Assembly (NCBI GenBank): GCA_023014365.1
Contig: JAEBUN010000028.1
Span: 558,001-622,000, forward strand
DNA: 64,000 bases
Source of the DNA: Lepiota brunneoincarnata
Lineage: Eukaryota; Basidiomycota; Agaricomycetes; Agaricales; Agaricaceae
Direction: 5' to 3'
Shown here: positions 1-11,256 of the stretch, piece by piece
Layout of the letters: each line of letters starts with the position of its first letter
Position numbering within the stretch: position 1 is the first letter of the stretch
Translations under genes and position numbers: made by a program
The notes under the pieces: generated by a model
The model's database searches: none
Told to the model about the DNA's origin: nothing
The model's input: the letters and a program-made list of their open reading frames with translations, nothing else

Positions 1-500
1 CCTGGTCCGGACCACATCACGTGGACGCACCTCAAGTCCGTTCTGGCGGGCCCGGCGGTTACCCGTTTGGTCTGTCGGATCGCCGATGCCTGCATGGAGT
101 GCGGACATTGGCCTCGTCACTTCAAGGAGAGTGTGTCGGTTATCATACCGAAGCCTGGCAAGCCCTCCTATGCTACTCCGAAGGCGTTCAGACCGATTGT
201 CCTTCTTAACACTCTCGGTAAGCTTATCGAGAAAATGATCTCGCGCCGCTTGCAGTTTGAGGCTGTCAAGTTTGGCGTGTTCCATCCGAACCAGTTCGGC
301 GGTGTGATCCAGCGGTCCACCGAGGATGCTGGTGCCTACCTCGTGCACCTTGTCCGTGCCGGGTGGGCCCGCGGGTTGAAGACGAGTGTTCTTGCCTTCG
401 ATATCGCACAGTTTTTCCCATCCCTGAATCATGGGATGCTTCTGGCGGTTCTGGCTCGGCAGGGGTTTTCCCCTTGCGTGGGCCGGTTCTTTGCTTCCTA

Positions 501-503
<3 letters not shown>
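1..503 (+). pseudogene. LN1 LINE ORF2, left part (reverse transcriptase), split by an insertion
   Basis: Open in frame 1 from the window edge. It encodes the start of the reverse transcriptase domain, with the conserved blocks SVIIPKPGKPSYATPKAFRP, LLNTLGKLIEKMISRRLQ and the first catalytic aspartate block LAFDIAQFFPSLNH. It is nearly identical to residues about 463-630 of the intact ORF2 at 19,120-23,004. Reading stops at a poly-T run at 503, where a full-length sibling copy has inserted in antisense. The frame resumes at 7,077 after the duplicated target site (490-503 and 7,077-7,090). The upstream endonuclease part lies outside the window. This copy was therefore probably uninterrupted until the nested insertion. 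Confidence 0.9.
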
Positions 504-540
<37 letters not shown>

Positions 541-879
541 TCCAATTTATTACACGGGCCGCGTAGGGAGGCCATGCGCAGCAACGTACTACAGTACAAA
601 CGACCGAGCCGTACACTACGGGGTATCTGTACATACAACACGTGACCGCGGATGCGGGCATGCGTTTCCCCATGCCCAGGATGAAGCCGCCCCGAATGAA
701 CGGAGGCGGGAAGACGGCTGCCGCCCAGCGCGCGGCACGGGAACCAAACCGGAGCGAGGTCCCCCCCCTTATCGGGGGCTAGGGGTCAATTCCCACGCAA
801 ATCCCTACACGCCACCCGAAGGCAGCGGGGGAATAACCAACGCCCCAGCCCGGACCCAACCGGGCGCCAGGCAGAGCTA

Positions 880-3800
880 CTAGCCGATACCCCCCGGGGG
901 GGGCCCGGCCCTCTCAGCGAACGCGAACGTGGTCGGGGACGCCTCGAGGAAAGCAATGAGAGCCTCGACCGTAGCCGGGACCCCCGCCATGGAGTGCCTA
1001 GGGCAACTCCGGAACACGTGCTCACGGGTTTCCTCCCGAAACCCGCAGCGACAGGAATAATCTTCCTGCGGGAAAAAAACGCCTCCGATAGCCCCCTATC
1101 GGCGCGTGATTAAGAATAGCACGCGTCATCCGGGCCATTACTGACACCGAGTGAGCGTGCGGGATCCAGGCACCACCGTGGAGATACGTGGGCCGCAGGG
1201 GACGGTCATCGTCCCTGGCGAGCTGGAGGAAACCATGCCCGCAATGGTCAGGATCCTGGAACAGATCGATCCAGCGGTCCTGACACGACCGTACTTCCTC
1301 CTTGCGGAGGTAGTCAAGTGAGGCCCGGGGACGAGCCCCTACCCCAACGGGAGGCAACGACCTCGCGAAGTCGTGCACCTGAGTGTGGAAAGGCCACCTC
1401 GCGCGCGAAGGGACCTCCCAGAAGTGGACCAAGCGGGCCGGATCCCCGGCAAACCACTTGGCGAGAAGGCGGCAGACCGCCAAGGAATGACCCTGGGCAG
1501 AGTGCACCGACGGGTCCACCGCCCGCCTGGCCGAGGCCATCGAGTCGGTGAACAAGACAAGACCAGCGGCGCCCTCGACAGAAACTGCCTTGGACACCGC
1601 CAGCCGGATGGCGAAAAGCTCGGCCTCGGGAGCCGTAACCTTCCCCCCCGGAAGCCGGACCGCATGGATGCAGCCCAGCCCCTGGAACACTTGGGCGGCC
1701 GAAACCGCCTGGTGGGCCCGGCGGGGCGGCAGACTCGCGTCCGTCGCTGCTACCAGAGCCCCCGGATCAGCCTGCGCCCGGGCCAGGACCCGGTCGAGAG
1801 CTGCGACATGGGCCGTGAGGGCGTCCTCCGCCCCCCGGTCGTAAGAGTGGAAGCGGACCCGGTCGGGGTACACATCCAGGAGACGGCGCCCCGGCCAGGC
1901 CTCCGGTGCCACCGCGTCGAAGGGCCCAGCAAGGGCAGCAAGACGCTGGTTAGCGTCGACAACAGGCCCCTTCACCTTGATCAGCTCGCGGGGAGGGAGC
2001 CTGGCTATGGACCGGACATGAGACCGGAGATCACCGCTGTAGCCCCAGCCAAGGAGGGCACGAACGGGGTGGCCCGGAGCAAGCGTGGCGTACCGCAACT
2101 CGGCACGGTCGCGAAGCTTCCGGAGATGAAGATGAATGGGGATCAGGCCCGCAATGGCCCCAACCCCCCCATCGGGTGACGTCCTAAAGGCGCCGGTGAT
2201 CCAGAGTGCAGCCCGACGCTGCATCCGGCGGAGGTGGTCCAAAGCGCCCTTACACCTGGCGCCCCGGTAATACCACAGACGAAAGCCGTATGTGGCTATC
2301 GGAACCACGCACGACCGATACAGAAGGCGCTTCTGGTCTGGCAGAAGCCCCCGGACGGAATTACCAAGCATCCCCATGGCCTTGACCGTGGAAATAGCCT
2401 TAGTAGAGTAGAAGCGAACATGCTCCTTAAACGTAAGGGCACGATCAAAATAGAAGCCCAAGTACCTCCAATAGGTCTTGGGCCGAAGAGGAGTAGCGCC
2501 AGTGAACGGGGGAAACCCCAAGTCCACCGGGGGATTCTCACCGGAACGATCCCGTGAGAAATGGAAGAGCTCGGACTTATCGTGCTCCACGACCAGCGCG
2601 AACCGAGTGAAGGTGTCATGGACAACCTCGTAAGATCTGCGGAGCAGGACGCAATTAGCGTCCAAGTCCCAGGCCTGCGCCACGATGGTGCCATCGTCGA
2701 CGTAAGACAGGAGCGAGAGGCCCGGCTGAGGGAGCCGCCGCTCGATGATGTACATGGCTGGGGCCAAGTAGAGGCCGGACAGGACGGGTGAGAGGGCAGA
2801 CCCCTGGCCCACCCCCACCTCCGCCCGGAACGGTTCAGACAGGAAGGAGTTCCAGGCATAGCTGGTAAACCTCCCCGTGAGATAAGAAGCAAAGAACCGG
2901 CCCACACAAGGGGAGAACCCCTGTCGAGCCAGAACCGCGAGAAGCATCCCATGGTTCAGGGATGGGAAGAACTGTGCGATGTCGAAGGCGAGAACACTCG
3001 TCTTCAACCCGCGGGCCCACCCGGCACGGACAAGGTGCACAAGGTAGGCACCAGCATCTTCGGTGGACCGCTGGATCACACCGCCGAACTGGTTCGGATG
3101 GAACACGCCAAACTTGACAGCCTCAAACTGCAAGCGGCGCGAGATCATTTTCTCGATAAGCTTACCGAGAGTGTTGAGAAGGACGATCGGTCTGAACGCC
3201 TTCGGAGTAGCATAGGAGGGCTTGCCAGGCTTCGGTATGATAACCGACACACTCTCCTTGAAGTGACGAGGCCAATGCCCGCACTCCATGCAGGCATCAG
3301 CGATCCGACAGACCAAACGGGTGACCGTTGGGCCCGCCAGAACGGACTTGAGGTGCGTCCACGTGACGTGGTCCGGACCGGGCGAAGACAGAGAGGAGCA
3401 CGCGCGCAGAGCCTCGTGCATCTCCAAGTCGGAGAAGACCGGCCACTCCCGCGGTGGGAGCGGATCGATCTGATCAAGAACCCTGACATCGACCGGACGG
3501 TCGTTGGCGGCGTTGTACGACCCGTGGAGCCCTTCCCAGAGCTCCTCGAGAGTATTGCAGGGGCGATCGCGGTAACGGATCGCCTCGCAGGGGGGGTAAC
3601 TTGCGCGCCCTGACCCAGTCCATCAGGTCCCAGGGGCGCTTGTTGGAAGAAGCAATCTCCTCGATACGCTCATCGAAGAATCTGCGCTTGGCGGCCTTCC
3701 AGGTCCGCTTAAACGTGCGAGCGTCCTCCCGGTCCCGAGACCGAGAGTACACCGCGTAAGCGCGCGAGCACTCGTCATCCCACCACGGCTTAGACCGCGA

Positions 3801-4766
3801 GACGACGCAGATCTCCTTGGAGTGGGCAAGCCACGCCTCGGAGAAGACCGCAGAGATAGCGCGGGCCACCTTGTCGATCCTGTCGGATGAGCCCAGGTCT
3901 GGGTAGTCCAGACCCACAAGCCCCGTCGAGACCTCAGCTAGGAACTCGGCCTCCTCGTCCGAGTCCCGCTTCAGCGAGCGCCTGGACACAGCCTCCTCGA
4001 AGGCTTCCAGGGGGACAGTGATCCGAAGGGGACAATGGTCAGATTGACCCCGGAGATCGGGACACCGCGTGGGAAGCGGCAGATGGCCCGCAGTCGCCCT
4101 CGCAAACACGAGGTCGATCACAGTAGAAGCAAGCCCCTCCTCAAAGGGGAAATGCGTGGGGCCCGGGTTCTCAGGAAGCGAGAGGTCCAGGCCCAACGAG
4201 TCCGCCGTTTCCAGCAGGGAGGCGGCAGCAGCAGGATTGTGGGGAGCCCACGGGTCCCACTGCGGCGAACGGCAGTTAAAGTCCCCCGACATGAGGGCGC
4301 ACTGCGGGAGAGAGTCAGCTGCATCCACAAGATAGCGAATGCCCGACTGCCGGTCGTCTGAGTAGACGTTGAGAAAGTACACGGCCTCCCCATGCAAAAA
4401 CATGGAGATGGCCATGACGTCACGGTGGTCGACGACGTCACGTCGAAGCGAGGGGCGGAGCCGCATCATCCGGTTATGTACATACGCCATAACCCGAGGA
4501 GGCTGATCCGGGGAAGAAGGAGGGCGGAACAAGCACAGCCACTCCGGATGCTTAGGCGCTCCAACAACCTCATCCCCGTCAGGGTCAGAGGAGGACGGAA
4601 CGCGGCGGATGGAGCGCCAAGGCGGCTCCTGTAGTAAGAACATATCAACTTCATCTTTGAATTGTTCCAGAAGAGAGTCCACAAGAATGTAACTACGGAA
4701 TACATTCTGAGACCAGACACGACACGCTCTCCTCAATCTCCTAGGTTCCTGACGGTCCCTATTCAT
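880..4766 (-). pseudogene. LN1 ORF2 polyprotein with two homopolymer frameshifts
   Basis: Copy of the 1,294-residue ORF2 (endonuclease, reverse transcriptase, RNase H). The start overlaps the ORF1 stop as ATGA at 4,763-4,766. Two single-base length differences break the frame relative to the intact copy at 19,120. Near 3,590 a run has seven G instead of six, ending the first reading frame after about 410 correct residues. Near 1,073 a run has seven A instead of six, so the terminal zinc-binding motif and last 70 or so residues are lost. Between them all reverse transcriptase and RNase H blocks are present, including YVDD. Both lesions sit in homopolymers, so sequencing or assembly error is as likely as real mutation. 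If they are errors, this copy is also coding-competent. Confidence 0.85.
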
Positions 4767-6955
4767 TGGGGTAAGCGAGGTTGACGTGGCGGGGAACGAA
4801 CCCTTACCGGAGAATCATACCGGCGCTCAATCCACTCCCGATCGAAGCGGTGAGCCCAGAATGGGCAGGCCGAAGCCGAAGCGGCGTGAGCGCCTCCGCA
4901 ATTCACGCAAACGGGAGCGTGAGGGCAGGGGCGGTCAGCGGGGGTGGGGGGAATGGGCGGCCTGTGGTTGGGCTGCCCCTTGCAACATGACGCAAACGCC
5001 CGATGGTTAGTCGGGGAATGCGGGCCGCCGCAATGAGAGCAGCGGATAGCCTCGCGTCGGCAGGCTAGAGAGGGGTGCCCCCACTTCCAGCAGCGCTGGC
5101 AGAGGGGGACGCCGGGATTGGCCTTGGCAGGGATAATCCTGCACGGGGTGCCGTCGATGGTGATGACGCGTCGAGAGACCGTCTTCGCGTTAGAACCCTG
5201 TTGAGAGTCCCAGATCTCAAAGAACACGGTCGCCGTGTCGGCGGCGCGCGAGTTCTTGACGATGCGTGGCCTGGTGGCCAACACAAAATACTCAGACCAC
5301 ACAGAGCGCTGCATGGCCTCGACAACCCGGTCGGGCGTGAGCCAGGGCTGCCCGCCCCGGAACATAGGTGCGTCGAGAAGCTTGAGATAGCTCTTCGAGC
5401 GGGGGAGGTTCGCGTCGACGACGGCGTTAGGCCAGTTGCCGCGGACCGCGTTCCTGATAGTGCCAATGTCCAGTTCACTGGGCACGGCGGTGGTGTAGCA
5501 GGCTACATGTGAATCCATCTGCTGGACCCGCTCGATACGAACGAGCGAGCCCGCGGACGCCAGAGCGGCTGCCGCCACCCGATGAACCTCCGCGCAGACG
5601 ACGGGGCCCAGGTTAACCGGGAGACCGCCCCCTGCGAGGGTGAGCATGACCTGCTTGCGCGAAGGTCCGGACGTGGTCATCCTAGGCTTGAGGGCCTTGG
5701 GTGGCTGCTGGGCGGCTGCTGCCTGCCGATGGAACGAGACCACCTTGTGAGAAGGCAGCCCCGGGAGAGCACGCGCCAGGTCGACGAGACCCGACGGGGA
5801 GGAGACGGCCGCGGCCGCATAAGAGCGGGGCGGGGAATGAGGCTTGGTAGCCAAGTTGACGCGCGGAGGGGGGGGACCAGGAGGCGGCCTCGCAGCCAGC
5901 CGAGCCCTGTCCGCCGCCGACAGCGGAGGAACATTGGCGGCTCGCGCCGCCCTGATGCGAGATGGCCGCTGCCCCGCACCGGGGTTGCGAGCCACTGGGA
6001 CAGGATTGCCCAGCCCTGTGCGGGCCAGGTTCCTGAAGAATTGCTGAGTAGGCGCAGGACGCGCATACCCAGCAGGAAAACGCCCCAAATCCTCCGCCGG
6101 AGCGGGAGGCAGGGGGAGGTTACCCTCCCAAGGGGTGCGGCGCGAGCCACCCACCTGAGGAGCGCCATCCACCTCCATAGGAGCCACAGAGGCCCTAGGA
6201 GAGGGGGCATGCATACTGCCCGCGACCCCAACAGGGGCAGCAGGTGCAGCAGAGTCCGGCCGTTTGCCCTTCCCTTGCGCAGGGGTTGGGGTGCTCGGCC
6301 TGGACGGACCATACACCTCAGAGGCCCACTCATGGAGCCTCAGGGTGCGCTTGCCCTCCTCGAAGGGGATATCGTCCCAGTCATGCTCTTCCACCTCGCG
6401 AAAGAGCCTGGCCAGGGAACGGGCGACCTCCGCGCTGCCGCCCTGAGAAAGGTTGCCGCGCTTGGCTCTCTCCAGCCACAGCGCGACGACGTCGAGAGCG
6501 TCCGCCACGATCCCAGCCTCACCCTCTGCATCCGCGGGACTGCGGGAAAGGGCGAGAAAGGTGGGGACGAACTCGGGATCCTCCTCCTCCACAAAAACGG
6601 GGCCGGGGGACGGCTCGGCTCCAGGATCTACAGCCATCCTGGAGGAACCGGAGACCGATTCGAGGTCGAGCTCCTGCCTCAGAGGGGCGGAGGGCTCGGG
6701 CGTGCGGGTGCGCTTGGGACGGGGGGTCACCGGGGCGTCATCCGGGTAAACAGCGGACTCGCGAGGCCTCTTGGGGGCCTCGGCAGCCGGAGTGGGGGCA
6801 GCAGCCTGCGATGCAGAGCTGTAGCCGGGTCGAGAGGAGCCGGAGGGGGCATCCTGAGTGCGGACGATAGCCATAGCGAGGGGGTCCGGCGACGAAGGAT
6901 CCGCCGGCGGAGGCGCCCCCGCTCCCTGAGAAGAGCGAGTAGACCTAAGAGGCAT
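4763..6955 (-). CDS. LN1 ORF1, gag-like RNA-binding protein with CCHC knuckles (copy A)
   Basis: 730 codons, uninterrupted, nearly identical to the ORF1 at 16,931-19,123; differences seen include MPLRS for MPPRS at the start and MFRGG for MFQGG. The N-terminal half is rich in proline, serine and charged residues. The conserved core lies at about residues 430-610. Three CCHC-type knuckles follow, beginning near residues 619 (CQRCWKWGHPSLAC), 639 (CSHCGGPH) and 683 (CVNCGGAHAASASAC). Proteins of this kind coat the LINE RNA to form the transposition particle. The start follows an about 116-nt leader. The stop overlaps the ORF2 start by four bases, which suggests translation of ORF2 by termination and reinitiation. 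Confidence 0.88.
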   Translation of the reverse strand: MPLRSTRSSQGAGAPPPADPSSPDPLAMAIVRTQDAPSGSSRPGYSSASQAAAPTPAAEAPKRPRESAVYPDDAPVTPRPKRTRTPEPSAPLRQELDLESVSGSSRMAVDPGAEPSPGPVFVEEEDPEFVPTFLALSRSPADAEGEAGIVADALDVVALWLERAKRGNLSQGGSAEVARSLARLFREVEEHDWDDIPFEEGKRTLRLHEWASEVYGPSRPSTPTPAQGKGKRPDSAAPAAPVGVAGSMHAPSPRASVAPMEVDGAPQVGGSRRTPWEGNLPLPPAPAEDLGRFPAGYARPAPTQQFFRNLARTGLGNPVPVARNPGAGQRPSRIRAARAANVPPLSAADRARLAARPPPGPPPPRVNLATKPHSPPRSYAAAAVSSPSGLVDLARALPGLPSHKVVSFHRQAAAAQQPPKALKPRMTTSGPSRKQVMLTLAGGGLPVNLGPVVCAEVHRVAAAALASAGSLVRIERVQQMDSHVACYTTAVPSELDIGTIRNAVRGNWPNAVVDANLPRSKSYLKLLDAPMFRGGQPWLTPDRVVEAMQRSVWSEYFVLATRPRIVKNSRAADTATVFFEIWDSQQGSNAKTVSRRVITIDGTPCRIIPAKANPGVPLCQRCWKWGHPSLACRREAIRCSHCGGPHSPTNHRAFASCCKGQPNHRPPIPPTPADRPCPHAPVCVNCGGAHAASASACPFWAHRFDREWIERRYDSPVRVRSPPRQPRLPQ

Positions 6956-7076
6956 GCGCGTAGGACTTTAAGATCGAGGATCGGGCTAGCAGAGCTCGTT
7001 GCAGAGTAGAGTGAGTAGGGGTAGGCAGTGGCTGTGCAGCGAGATGGTGGCGGTTGAAGTCCAAGAAGGGATGCTG

Positions 7077-9089
7077 TTTGCTTCCTATCTCACGGGGAGG
7101 TTTACCAGCTACGCCTGGAACTCCTTCCTGTCCGAACCGTTCCAGGCGGAGGTGGGGGTGGGCCAGGGGTCTGCCCTCTCACCCGTCCTGTCCAGTCTCT
7201 ACCTGGCCCCAGCCATGTATATTATCGAGCGGCGGCTCCCTCAACTGGGCCTTTCGCTCTTGTCTTACGTCGACGATGGTACCATCGTGGCGCAAGCCTG
7301 GGACCTGGACGCTAACTGCGTCCTGCTCCGCAGGTCCTACGAGGTTGTCCATGACACCTTCACCCGGTTCGCGCTAGTCGTGGAGCACGACAAGTCCGAG
7401 CTCTTCCATTTCTCATGGGATCGTTCCGGTGAGAATCCCCCGGTGGACTTGGGGTTTCCCCCGTTCACCGGCGCTACTCCCTTACGGCCCAAGACCTATT
7501 GGAGGTACTTGGGTTTCTATTTCGATCGTGCCCTTACGTTTAAGGAGCATGTTTGCTTCTATTCTACTAAGGCTATCTCCACGGTCAAGGCCATGGGGAT
7601 GCTTGGTAATTCCGTCCGAGGGCTTCTGCCAGACCAGAAGCGCCTCCTATATCGGTCGTGTGTGGTTCCTATAGCCACATACGGCTTTCGCTTGTGGTAT
7701 TACCGGGGCGCCAGGTGCAAGGGCGCTTTGGACCACCTTCGCCGGTTGCAGCGTCGGGCTGCGCTCTGGATCACCGGCGCCTTTAGGACGTCACCCGATG
7801 GGGGGGTTGGGGCCATCGCGGGCCTGATCCCCATTCATCTTCATCTCCGGAAGCTTCGTGACCACGCCGAGTTGCGGTATGCCACGCTTGCTCCGGGCCA
7901 CCCCGTTCGTGCCCTCCTTGGCTGGGGCTACAGCGGTGATCTCCGGTCCCACGTCCGGTCTATAGCCAGGCTCCCTCCCCGCGAGCTGATCAAGGTGAAG
8001 GGGCCTGTTGTCGACGCTAACCAGCGTCTTGCTGCCCTTGCTGGGCCCTTCAACGCGGTGGCGCCGGAGGCCTGGCCGGGGCGTCATCTCCTGGATGTGT
8101 ACCCCGAGCGGGTCCGCTTCCACTCCTACGACCGGGGGGCGGAGGACGCCCTCTCGGCCCATGTCGCGGCTCTCGACCAGGTATTGGCCCGGGCGCAGGC
8201 TGATCCGGGGGTTCTGGTGGCAGCGACGGACGCGAGTCTGCCGCCCCGCCGGGTCCACCAGGCGGTCTCGGCCGCCCAGGTTTTCCGGGGGCTGGACTGC
8301 ATCCATGCGGTCCGGCTTCCGGGGGGGAAGGTCACGGCTCCTGAGGCCGAGCTTTTCGCCATCCGGCTGGCGGTGTCCAAGGCAGTTTCTGTCGAGGGGG
8401 CCGCTAGTCTCGTCTTGTTCACCGACTCGATGGCCTCGGCCAGGCGGGCGGTGGACCCGTCGGTACACTCCGCCCAGGGTCACTCCTTGGTGGTCTGTCG
8501 CCTTCTTGCCGAGTGGTTCACCGGGGGTCTGGCCCGCTCAGTCCATTTCTGGGAGGTCCCCTCGCGTGCGAGGTGGCCTTTCCACGCTCAGGTGCACGAC
8601 TTTGCCCGGTCGTTGCCTCCCGTTGGGGTAGGGACTCGTCCCCAGGCCTCGCTTGACTACCTCTGCAAGGAGGAAGTACGGTCGTGTCAGGACCGCTGGA
8701 TCGATTTGTTCCAGGATCCTGACCATTGCGGGCACGGTTTCCTCCAGCTCGCCAGGGACGATGGCCGTCCCCTGCGGCCCACGTATCTCCACGGTGGTGC
8801 CTGGATCCCGCACGCTCAATCGGTGTCAGTAATGGCCCGGATGACGCGTGCTATTCTTAATCACGCGCCGATAGGGGGCTATCGGAGGCGCTTCTTCCCA
8901 CAGGAGGATTATTCCTGTTGCTGCGGGTTTCGGGAGGAAACTCGTGGGCACGTGTTCCGGAGCTGCCCTAGGCACTCCATGGCGGGGGTCCCGGCTACGG
9001 TCGAGGCCCTCATTGCTTTCCTTGAGGCATCCCCGACCGCGTTCGCGTTCGCCGAGAGGGCCGGGCCCCCCCCGGGGGGTATCGGCTAG
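7077..9089 (+). pseudogene. LN1 ORF2, right part (RT, RNase H, C-terminal zinc motif)
   Basis: Open to the normal TAG stop, with no internal stop. Visible are GVGQGSALSP, the catalytic LSYVDDGTIV, WRYLGFYFDRALTF, the RNase H blocks LVAATDAS, PEAELFAIRLAV, LFTDSMASARRAV and HAQVHDFARS, and the terminal CCCGFREETRGHVFRSC motif. Together with 1-503 it would have been a full ORF2 domain set before copy A split it. The apparent open frame upstream of 7,077 reads through the tail-to-head junction with copy A and is not real coding sequence. Confidence 0.88.
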
Positions 9090-9455
9090 TAGCTCTGCCT
9101 GGCGCCTGGTTGGGTCTGGGCCGGGGCGATGGTTATTCCCCCGCTGTCTTCGGACGGCGTGTAGGGATTTACATGGGAATTGACCCCTAACCCCCGGTAA
9201 GGGGGGGGACCTCGCTCCGGTTTGGTTCCCGCGCCGCGCGCTGGGCGGCAGCTGTCTTCCCGCCTCCGTTCATTCGGGGCGGCTTTGTCCTGGGCATGGG
9301 GAAACGCATGCCTGCGTCCGCGGTCATGCGTTGTATGTACAGATACCCTGTAGTGTACGGCTCGGTCGTTTGTACTGTAGTACGTTGCTGCACGCGGCCT
9401 CCCTACGCGGCCCGCGTAATAAATTGGAGATTTAAAAAAAAAAAAAAAAAAAAAA
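7077..9455 (+). mobile_element. LN1 LINE, right part of the copy split by copy A
   Basis: Continuation of the element at 1-503. It begins with the duplicated target site, then carries the reverse transcriptase from FASYLTGRFTSYAWN onward, RNase H, C-terminus, 3' untranslated region and a poly-A tail at 9,434-9,455. The sequence is CG-rich and close to copies A and B, so it is young. Downstream of the tail lies an SN1 fragment, presumably the target of this insertion; its other half would be left of the window. Confidence 0.9.
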
Positions 9456-9541
9456 GAACACCCACGGGGGATCTAACCCCAGGGCATGCCCAGATACGGA
9501 CTCACCCAGAGCTCCAAGGTCCGGGCGGCGGACCTCCCCAG
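9456..9541 (-). repeat. SN1 SINE fragment
   Basis: About 85 bp matching the middle of SN1 in antisense (compare 15,358-15,450 in the same orientation). It lies between the poly-A tail of an LN1 copy and LN2 coding sequence, so it is a remnant of an SN1 broken by the LN1 insertion. Confidence 0.75.
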
Positions 9542-11256
9542 ATACGAATCTGTTACCATCGGTGATTGATCTCGTCTTCCTCCCGATGGCTCGAGATCCT
9601 GATCTCAGGCCCCTGATCGATCTGGAGATGCATGGTCCTTCGGACCATGCTCCTCTTACTTTGGTTCTTCCGGTCACTCGTTTTATGACTGGAGTGATCC
9701 GCCGTGTTCTGAAGCCCGATAGCAACGAGGAGTTGAAGTTTGTGGTGCAGATATGTGAGGGGCTCGCTGCTCTGCGGATGCCCTTGGACACCCTTGCGGA
9801 GGTAGAGTCTGCGGCTTCGGCTGTGGCTCATATCATCTCCCAGGCATGGGATGCCTTCTCTGAGGAGGTGTTCATTGTTGGTCGGTCTAATCCCTGGTGG
9901 AATGACGACTGTACCGCTGCCATTAGGGCGTATCGGGCCTCCCCCTCGGGGGAGGCATGGTACGAGTTCCAGCGGGCCGCTAAGGCCGTCAAACGCAAGT
10001 TCTTTAATGAGAAGATCGAGGAAATTGCTTCTGCAAACAAGCACCCCTAGGACCTAATGGCCTAGGTTAAGCAGCGCAAGTTGCCTGCGTGTGACGCAAT
10101 TCAGCACGATGGTGTGCCGTGTCATGATATGGGCTCCCTATGGGATGCTCTTCATGGGACCTACAACGTGGCCTCCGGCCGCGCTGTGGATCCCTCTGTG
10201 CTGGACGCTCTCCCTACGCATGCAGAGAGGGCGTGGTATCCTTTCTCCACTTTGGAGCTTGAGGACGCTCTACGTTCTTGCGCAAAGAAGTCTGCTCCTG
10301 GGCCTGACCACGTTACGTGGTCGTACCTGAAGGACATCGTGGCGGATCGTGCATCCTGCCACGTGTTCGTTGATCTCACTAATGCCTACCTGATGGCAGG
10401 GCATTGGCCTGATTATTTCAAGAAGTCTAACTTGGTGGTCATACCTAAGCTGGGGAAGCCCTCATACTCTACCCCCAAGGCCTTTTGGCCGATTGTGTTG
10501 CTCAACACATTGGGTAAACTTATGGAGAAGATGATCTCCAACTGCCTCCAGTTTGACTGCGTCAAATGGGGGGTGTTTCATGCCAACCAGGTTGGCAGTA
10601 TCCGCCAGAAGTCCACTGAGGACGCCGGGTTGATCCTCACCCATCTCGTTCATGCGGGGTGGGCTTTGGAGACTGCGGACTAACGTTGTAGCCTTTGACA
10701 TCGCTCAGTTCTTCCCTTCGCTGATTCATGATATGATTCTGGCAGTGCTGTCGTGGTCGGGTTTTGCGCCTGAGCTGGTGCGGTTCTTCGGCTCTTACCT
10801 GGTTGGGAGGTCTACCGCGTATTTGTGAAATTCTTTCCAGTCAGATCCTAGGCAGGCAGATGTGGGCGTGGGGCAGGGCTCTGCTCTGTCCCCAGTCTTG
10901 TCTGCCCTGTATCTTGCTCCCCTGGTATACTTGTATTACCAGCGGACCCCCGGCCTCGATGTTGACATGCTTTCGTATGTTGATGATGGGACCCTTATAC
11001 ATAGTCCAGACCAAGACTTGGGAGGACAACGTTTCTGCCCTGCAAGCGGCATACCATTGCGTGCATGGGCTCTTTGACTCTTTTGGCCTCATGCTTGAGC
11101 ATACCAAGTCTGAGGTCTTTCACTTCTCTCATAACCCGAGGGATGCCAACCCGCCCATTGACTTGGGCTTCCATCCGTTTACGGGGGACACCCCCCTGAG
11201 GCCCAAGCTGTTCTGGCGGTACTTGGGTTTCTATTTTGACCGTACTCTCACTTTTC
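9542..11256 (+). pseudogene. LN2 LINE ORF2 fragment: end of endonuclease, linker, start of RT
   Basis: Reads from the end of the endonuclease (VIDLVFLPMARDPDLRPL, then PSDHAPLTL) through the linker (SNPWWNDDCTAAIRAY) into the reverse transcriptase (VIPKLGKPSYSTPKAF, LLNTLGKLMEKMIS). Breaks: TAG in place of TGG at about 10,048 and 10,063, a frameshift near 10,670 just before the FDIAQFFPS block, and a frame disturbance near 11,000 after SYVDDGTLI. It ends at FYFDRTLTFR, where SN1 begins. LN2 is clearly homologous to LN1 but distinct: it has ILTHLVHAGW where LN1 has YLVHLVRAGW. No LN2 ORF1 is present anywhere in the window. Confidence 0.87.

Larger units (their letters stand above)
504..7073 (-). 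mobile_element. LN1 full-length LINE, copy A (nested in sibling copy)
   Basis: Complete non-LTR retrotransposon in antisense. The poly-A tail reads as poly-T at 504-535, followed by the family 3' end (AAATCTCCAATTTATT on the plus strand). The 5' end, near 7,073, reads CATCCCTTCTTGGAC in element sense, the same start as at 16,815 and 52,465. It carries ORF1, ORF2 and a 3' untranslated region of about 340 bp. The duplicated target TTTGCTTCCTATCT lies at 490-503 and 7,077-7,090, with three extra bases next to the 5' end. It is nearly identical to copy B (16,815-23,373), so insertion was recent. Confidence 0.93.

Noticed and set aside
266..673. Frames containing poly-Lys or poly-Phe stretches next to element tails
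   Set aside because: Translation of poly-A/poly-T tails and untranslated regions, not proteins.
1373..2179. Long open frames on the strand opposite LN1 ORF2 (also 7,791-8,483 and 21,706-22,512)
   Set aside because: They mirror ORF2 codon bias in GC-rich DNA, occur at the same place in every copy and show no recognisable domain.
5582..7009. 475-residue arginine-rich frame antisense to LN1 ORF1 (also 16,877-18,304)
   Set aside because: Exact antisense shadow of ORF1, low-complexity composition, no motif.
6999..7076. Apparent N-terminal extension of the 6,999-9,089 frame
   Set aside because: It reads from copy A leader sequence across the insertion junction into the host copy; the real frame is continuous with 1-503.
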